From positions 1-12,398 of the forward strand of contig NAVB01002945.1 of assembly GCA_002179805.1 (NCBI GenBank): DNA of 12,398 nucleotides, given 5' to 3'. The DNA comes from Acanthamoeba lenticulata (Eukaryota > Discosea > Longamoebia > Acanthamoebidae). Positions 7,858 to 12,398 of the stretch are shown here, in pieces. The notes beneath the pieces were generated by a model. The model was not told the origin of the DNA and did not search any database. It saw only the letters and a program-made list of their open reading frames with translations. Within the stretch, counting starts at the first letter, position 1; every line of letters starts with the position of its first letter. The translations under genes and the position numbers were made by a program.

Positions 7858-9478
7858 ATGAGCTCACTCTCGCCCAAGAGCGCGGTAGCCGGCCACGAGC
7901 ACGCCATCGCTGGCTTTGGTGCTGGCGCGTTGGCAACTCTTCTCACTTACCCACTCGACCTCCTCCGCACACGCTTTCAAGGTGCGTCCTTGCGTGTGGC
8001 ACTGGGTTGCTGCCTCTATGTGCCTCCTGACACTGCTGTTCCACAATGCTGCAGTAAAGGACCTGAAGCACACGAGCGAGCACTTCCGGTACAGGTCCGT
8101 GTGGCACGCCTTCACCAATATCCTCCGCCATGAGGGCCTACGAGGTTCTTTCCCTCTCCTCTCCTCCCCATCCCATCCCTTCCCTCAAGCACTTACACCA
8201 GTAACTGGGCTGCAGGGCTCTACCAGGGCTTCATGCCCAACTTCGTTGGGTCGGGCATCGCGTGGGGCCAATACTTTTACCTGTACGAATCCCTCAGCTT
8301 CCTGTGCAGAGCGTCAACGTTATAACTTCCCACGCGCCTGCGCAGATACCAGCAAATCAAGGAGCTCATGCGGGGCCGACACAAGGGCCAGGAGCTCGGG
8401 CCGGCGCAGCACCTCCTGGCCGGCTTCTCGGCTGGCGTCGTCACCGCCACCTGCACCAACCCCATCTGGGTGCAGCCTCCTCGCAGCCTCGCCCCTACCA
8501 TCGCATCGCGTCGCATTTGCCGCTGACGATCAAGTCTGCTCGGGGCGGGGGCGTCTTGCAGGTCGTCAAGACGCGCATGCAGACGCAGATGAGGGGCACG
8601 GAAGGCAGCTACCGCGGGCTGTTGCGTACGGCGCCGTGCCCCTCATGTACCCACATACGGTAATGACGTGGAGCTGAGTTGTTGTCTGCTTCGTATGTGC
8701 TGTGCGCAGACGGAATCGTAATGCTGTGGCGAGAAGAGGGCCTCCCTGGCTTCTACCGAGGCTGGGTACGCCGCTGCACGCCATCCGCGGCCAGCGTGCG
8801 TGTGCACATGTGTGTGTTGCCGCTCACAGGGGCGCCGCTCGTGAAATCGTTTCCGCCCACAACACAGGTGCCGGCCATGCTTGGCGTGTCGCATGGGGCC
8901 GTGCAGTTCATGGCCTACGAGGAGATCCGCAAGATCCTCACCCAACACCTCCCGCGCGATGAGGCCGGGAAGGTGCAAATGGTAGACGTCCGACCACGTG
9001 TGAATTTGATTAGTTCACATCTGACTGTCGTCGGTGTGCACAACACATGTGAAGCACACGATCCACTTCATGGGCATGGCGTGCCTGTCAAAGTTGACCG
9101 CGTCGATCATCACCTACCCTGCCCTCGTCCTCCGATCTCGGCTGCAGGTGCGACCGCTCCTCCTTTTGCCTCAGCTGGCGTGTGCGGGTCTGCTGACACA
9201 GGGCCGCCCTGCAGATTCGACCACCACAGTTTTCTGGCTTCGCTGAGTGTTGCATGTGGACATGGCGGCAGCAGGGCCTTCGGGGTACGCCTGCACTCAC
9301 TCTGGTGGCCACCCAACAGGAGCGTTAACAACGAGTGGGGGAGGGGGTTTGAACAGGATTCTACGCGGGCTTCTGGCCAAACGTATGGAAGGTGATGCCG
9401 AACGCGATCATTACCTTCGTGGCCTACGAGCACATCGCCAAGAGCCTCTCCTCCTGGCGCGAGGCACCGTCGACATAA
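7858..9478 (+). CDS. Mitochondrial carrier, folate/FAD transporter type (SLC25A32/FLX1-like)
   Basis: Exons: 7858-7981, 8055-8144, 8216-8282, 8346-8469, 8562-8625, 8710-8765, 8868-8972, 9055-9147, 9215-9284, 9357-9478. They total 915 nt (304 aa), normal for SLC25. The three tandem carrier repeats show their signature segments: PLDLLR (32-37), PIWVVK (133-138) and PALVLR (232-237). Trp replacing the acidic residue in repeat 2, and the lack of an acid in repeat 3, are typical of the folate/FAD/NAD/pyrimidine-nucleotide branch. The stretches GLRGLYQGFMPN, GIAWGQYFY, GVSHGAVQFMAYE and ALSK-like CLSKLTASIITYP match human SLC25A32 closely. It should sit in the mitochondrial inner membrane and import a flavin or folate cofactor. 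Substrate is inferred from resemblance only. Exon 7 has a second in-phase donor 9 nt downstream (GTAGAC), which would add VQM and give 307 aa. The ATG at 7858 is the first in frame. Confidence 0.9.
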
Positions 9479-9542
9479 ACGCCACAAGGGAAAAACGTTG
9501 TGCAAACATATCATTTTTTCTTCTGTCGCGAGAGCAGAGGTC
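9479..9542. promoter_or_regulatory. 64-bp intergenic gap, carrier / amidohydrolase
   Basis: Only 64 bp separate the carrier stop from the amidohydrolase ATG on the same strand. The gap includes ACAAGGGAAAAACGTTGTGC and a T-rich/pyrimidine stretch (CATTTTTTCTTCTGTC) just before the start. Polyadenylation of one gene and initiation of the next must be nearly superposed. I see no standard signal for either. Confidence 0.35.
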
Positions 9543-10849
9543 ATGGCAAGTGCTAGCAGTTGCGGGCCCGTGGTGGACGCCTGGTGCAACCCCGCCTCCG
9601 TGGCGGTGTGGGAGAATATGCCCGAGGTGGTGCGCCTCTTTGTCAAGTCCAACAGTCCGCTGGTCACGCGAAACAAGGACAATGGGTTCACGATGAAGTC
9701 GCTCAGCCCTGACGAGCTGGTGGCAGTCATGGACAAGGAAGGCATTGACCGTATCATGCTCTCAGCTTGGTGCCGTCCTGGCAAGTGGGTCTTTACCAAC
9801 GAGCAAGTGCTGGGTACGGGCCCGTTCCCTCTGTGCGGGCTGCCGCGAGGCAGAGCCTCATGTCACTCTCTGCCATGGCAGAATACACGAGGGCCTACCC
9901 GGATCGCATTGTTGGCTTGGCCACTGTGGACCTTGAGAAGCCAGTTGAAGCTGTGGAGATGCTGGAAAAGGCAGTGTGCGAGTACGGTTTCAAGGGCCTT
10001 AAAGTATTGGGTTCGTGCCCCTCTCTCCTCTGATGTGGAACTTGGTCTTGCGCTGACATGACATGACTCTCATGCTCAGGCTGGCTGTGGAAGCTCCCAC
10101 CAAACCACAAACTCTACTACCCGCTGTATGGTACGGCAGCATGCCCATTGTACCATCCGGGCTGAAGGCGGCGACTGACGCCTGCGTCAGTCAAGTGTGT
10201 TCAACTGGGCATCCCGTTCTGCCCACAGGTCGGGCACACGGGACCTTTGATGCCATCTGAGCCCGGTCGGTGCGTGCCCTAACTTCACCCTTCGCGCCCG
10301 TGCACTGCCAGCGTGACACCCTATGGCGTGCTGCGTCTCCGTTCGTAGACCAGTGCCCTACCTTGAGGAGGTGGCTCTGACCTTCCCCGACCTGAAGATC
10401 GTCGGCGGTCACATCGGCCATCCGTGGACTGAGGAGATGATCAACCTGGCCTGGAAGTTTGAGAACGTGTACATAGGTACAGCTGTTACGGCATCACGCG
10501 ATGGTTCTGTTGCTGATGACGTTTGGGGGGCGCAGACACGTCGGCGTACCTGCCGCGCTACTACCCGCAGCCGCTGGTGCACTTCATGAAAACGCACGGG
10601 CGGGACAAGGTCCTCTTCGGCACCAACTTTCCGCAGCTGGGCTGGAAGCGCTGCGTGGAGAGCGTCCAACGCGACCTGCGCCTCGACCCCGAGGTCTACG
10701 AGCGGTTCATGTGGCGCAACGCCTGCCGTGTCTTTGGCCTTGACGAGCCGACGCGCACCACCAGGGCGGGCCACGACGAAGAGCAAAAGCCTGAGCAAGA
10801 AGAGACCGCCAGCCCTCGCCCTCAGCGGCACAATCGCGCGAACCTTTGA
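9543..10849 (+). CDS. Amidohydrolase-2 family TIM-barrel protein
   Basis: Exons: 9543-9813, 9882-10010, 10080-10130, 10191-10269, 10349-10476, 10536-10849. They total 972 nt (323 aa) with phase kept throughout. The order of blocks is that of the amidohydrolase_2 (ACMSD / gamma-resorcylate decarboxylase-like) barrel: VVDAW at strand 1, RIVGLATVDL, GFKGLKVLGWLW, LGIPFCPQVGHTGP (H166), IVGGHIGHPW (H198) and KVLFGTNFP (N250), then the NACRVFGL end helix. Members are metal-dependent hydrolases or decarboxylases. Here the N-terminal H-x-H is W14-x-N16, and the usual final Asp of the FGSDYP motif is Asn. The metal site is therefore incomplete by the canonical standard. The same replacements occur, as I recall, in a bacterial subfamily with FGTNYP. 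Residues after about 289 form a charged, low-complexity tail. No substrate can be named. A bacterial origin is possible, but the gene is fully intron-bearing and matches local base composition. Confidence 0.85.
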
Positions 10850-10937
10850 TTGTCCAGCTGCTGACCTCATCGGGTGAGCTGGTGCCATTTGTTAATTTTA
10901 TTTATTTATTTATTTATTTATTTATTTTCTTGTCAGT
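10850..10937. terminator. Shared 3' region of convergent genes with AATAAA signals on the minus strand
   Basis: The stops of the amidohydrolase (plus) and the MRNIP-like gene (minus) face each other 88 bp apart. Read on the minus strand, the repeat gives AATAAA seven times, starting about 11 nt after that gene's stop codon. Read on the plus strand it gives overlapping AUUUA, the core of AU-rich elements. Poly(A) signalling for the minus gene is a reasonable inference; any effect on the plus mRNA is speculation. Confidence 0.5.
10897..10924 (+). repeat. (TTTA)7 microsatellite
   Basis: Seven tandem TTTA units, preceded by GTTAATT and followed by TTTTCTTG. It is the only tetranucleotide repeat of this purity I noticed in the window, and it is markedly AT-rich against the GC-rich surroundings. 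Confidence 0.95.
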
Positions 10938-12353
10938 TTATTGTCGTTCTTCTTCAACCTCTTCGTCGTCGGCGCCCGTGGTGGTGAAGAGCCGCGGGTC
11001 GTACGATGGCCGGCTCGCCCGTCCGCCCAGCAACGACCCGGCCGTAGCCGAGCCGAAGCCGCCTTCGTCATCATCATCTTGGTCGCTGTCATCGTCCTCG
11101 GCTTCTGGCTTGCTGGCGTAGGCTGCCCAGCGCGAGCCCACGGGCGCACGACTCGCGGCCTTTGAGGCAGCAGCTGCCGCTGCCGCTGCCCGGCCCAGCA
11201 GACCTGCGCCTCCGGCGGAGGAATAGGGCGAGAAGGAGGACGACGTCATTGCGGCTGTGGTCGTTGTCGTCGTCTTCGTCGCAAGTGTCGCTTGCCGAGC
11301 GGGCGGGTTGGTGGTCCTGCTCATAGAGGAGAGCGTCGGTGGGCCGGCGCGAGTAGAGGCTGTTAAGGAGGAGGAGGTGAAGGTGGAGGAGGAAGGCGAG
11401 GATCGCCATGTCGCCGTGGTCGTGGAGGCCGAAGCCGAGAGGACCGACAATGAGGCGCCGGCGGGGCTGGCCTTCCTTGTCACGACTGTTGAAGCTTGTG
11501 TCGTTGTGGAGGCGGAAGCGGCAAAGGGCGAATGACGAGGAGCTGTGTTGGCCGTTGAGGAAAGGGTGGAGCTCGATGGCGCGGATGCGGGCGAAGCGCG
11601 GAGGCTGGTGAGGCCAGCCCCACGGGCCATCGCGGGACGAGGCGGCAACGAAGGACTTGTCGCGAATACTCCCACGCCTCGGCCGACGTCTGCGTCGTGA
11701 TCGGTCTCGTCCTCATTCTCTTGTCGTTGCATCGCGGGCGGCTGTGTGGCTCCTCGGCCTCTGCTCGGCGCGGGCAGCGCAGCGTCGTTCTTGCCAAAGC
11801 CCTTGACCGTGACCGCGGGCCGGTACGACCACCGGCTGCCGGAGGCTCCGCGGCCGCCAACCCGCTCGCGGCCGCTGTCGTGGTCCTCCTCTTCACCCGT
11901 GCCGACATCGTCACCGTCGGCGGCGCCGCGTCCTCGACCTCGGCCGCGGCGCGGGCGGCCGCTTCCCGAGGCATCGGCTGCTCGGACGGTGGTGGTCCGG
12001 CGTGGCCTCTTGCCCATGGGCTGATAGCTTTCCGGGTACTGGGTGGTGAAGCGCGGATCGTCCTCGTCCGCGTCCTCCTCATCCTCCTCCTCCTTTTTCT
12101 GGGCCTGGTAGGCGTCGAGGAAGCCCGCCCACTTGTTTGCCTTGGGCGGCGCGTTTGGATCCTCTTCATAGACCTATGCCCAGGTCGTGAGGGGATGCTG
12201 TATGAGGAGCAGCGGCACGCAGACGGGCCGTACCTCGTCCTCGTCATCGGCTTTGCGCTTGTTGGGTGGCGATGGCGGGGCCTTGTCCTTGTCCATGTTG
12301 TACTTCTGCACCACCGCCCTTAGGTCCTTGGCTTGGTACGACTGGCCGTACAC
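10938..12353 (-). CDS. MRNIP-like protein, C-terminal part (5' exons beyond right edge)
   Basis: Two exons are visible on the minus strand, 12353-12234 and 12173-10938, joined in phase 0 across a 60-nt GT-AG intron (12174-12233). Together they encode 451 aa to a TAA stop. The first exon begins after an acceptor GTGCAG, so the N-terminus lies outside. VYGQSYQAKDLRAVVQKYNM resembles the segment after the zinc-binding domain of MRNIP (UPF0544), where G...DCRxHVQKLN is conserved. NKWAGFLDAY (53-62) matches the family's second motif, S-K-W-x-x-Y-L. In animals MRNIP binds the MRE11-RAD50-NBS1 complex and aids DNA double-strand break signalling. The CxxC zinc pairs expected in the N-terminus cannot be checked here. 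The rest is low complexity: an acidic patch (EEEDEEDADEDD), an RG-rich stretch (PRRGRGRGRG), a long Ser/Thr/Ala region and a second acidic patch near the end. Two more W motifs appear, SRWSYRP and SRWAAYA. Confidence 0.6.
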
Positions 12354-12398
12354 CTGCACCAGATTTAATCAGATAAAATAAATAATAAATTGTAAATA
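12354..12398 (-). other. 3' part of an AT-rich intron at the right edge
   Basis: On the minus strand this 45-nt stretch ends in CTGGTGCAG, a good acceptor, preceded by CTGATTAAAT, which could serve as a branch site. It has no coding potential and is far more AT-rich than most introns here. Its donor and the upstream exons are outside the window. Confidence 0.55.

Noticed and set aside
1186..10849. Plus-strand gene series as an operon or gene cluster
   Set aside because: The four products belong to unrelated processes and each gene has its own gap and intron set. Compact spacing alone explains the arrangement.
11697..12323. Long plus-strand open frame (208 aa) and others opposite the MRNIP-like gene
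   Set aside because: They are antisense to a biased, family-supported minus-strand frame. GC-rich, Ser/Asp/Arg-rich sequence leaves the opposite strand open by chance.

Overview
The window reads as nuclear DNA of an intron-dense, GC-rich protist. Coding exons favour G or C at third codon positions. Genes are packed tightly, and nearly every one is cut by many short introns (about 50-102 nt) with GT-AG ends. Together with a U12-type AT-AC intron, this points to an amoebozoan such as Acanthamoeba. That placement is an inference from style, not from a marker gene. I see no rRNA, tRNA, CRISPR array or transposable element.

Layout, left to right: (1) bases 1-1114, minus strand, an F-box protein that runs off the left edge. 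(2) 1186-5985, plus strand, a 26-exon M1 zinc aminopeptidase of the puromycin-sensitive/aminopeptidase N type with a signal peptide, 968 aa. (3) 6099-7637, plus, an 8-exon CDC123/D123-like ATP-grasp protein of 355 aa; one of its introns is AT-AC and another GC-AG. (4) 7858-9478, plus, a 10-exon mitochondrial carrier of the folate/FAD (SLC25A32/FLX1) type, about 304 aa. (5) 9543-10849, plus, a 6-exon amidohydrolase-2 family protein of 323 aa. (6) 10938 to the right edge, minus, the C-terminal part of a protein resembling MRNIP (MRN complex-interacting protein), with a long Ser/Thr/Ala-rich tail. I resolved 49 complete introns: 47 GT-AG, one GC-AG and one AT-AC. Every complete gene model gives a coding length divisible by three.

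The genes do not form a pathway: protein turnover, translation-linked ATP-grasp, cofactor transport, a TIM-barrel hydrolase and a DNA-repair-like factor. Their neighbourhood looks like ordinary compaction of a gene-dense genome. The first pair (F-box and aminopeptidase) is divergent with at most a few hundred bases between starts. The next three plus-strand junctions are 64 to 220 bp. The last pair is convergent, with stops 88 bp apart and sharing a (TTTA)7 repeat.

The most interesting signal is the AT-AC intron at 7077-7170. It has the U12 5' splice site ATATCCTTT, a TCCTTAAC branch-site motif and an AC end, and it joins two exons in exact reading phase.
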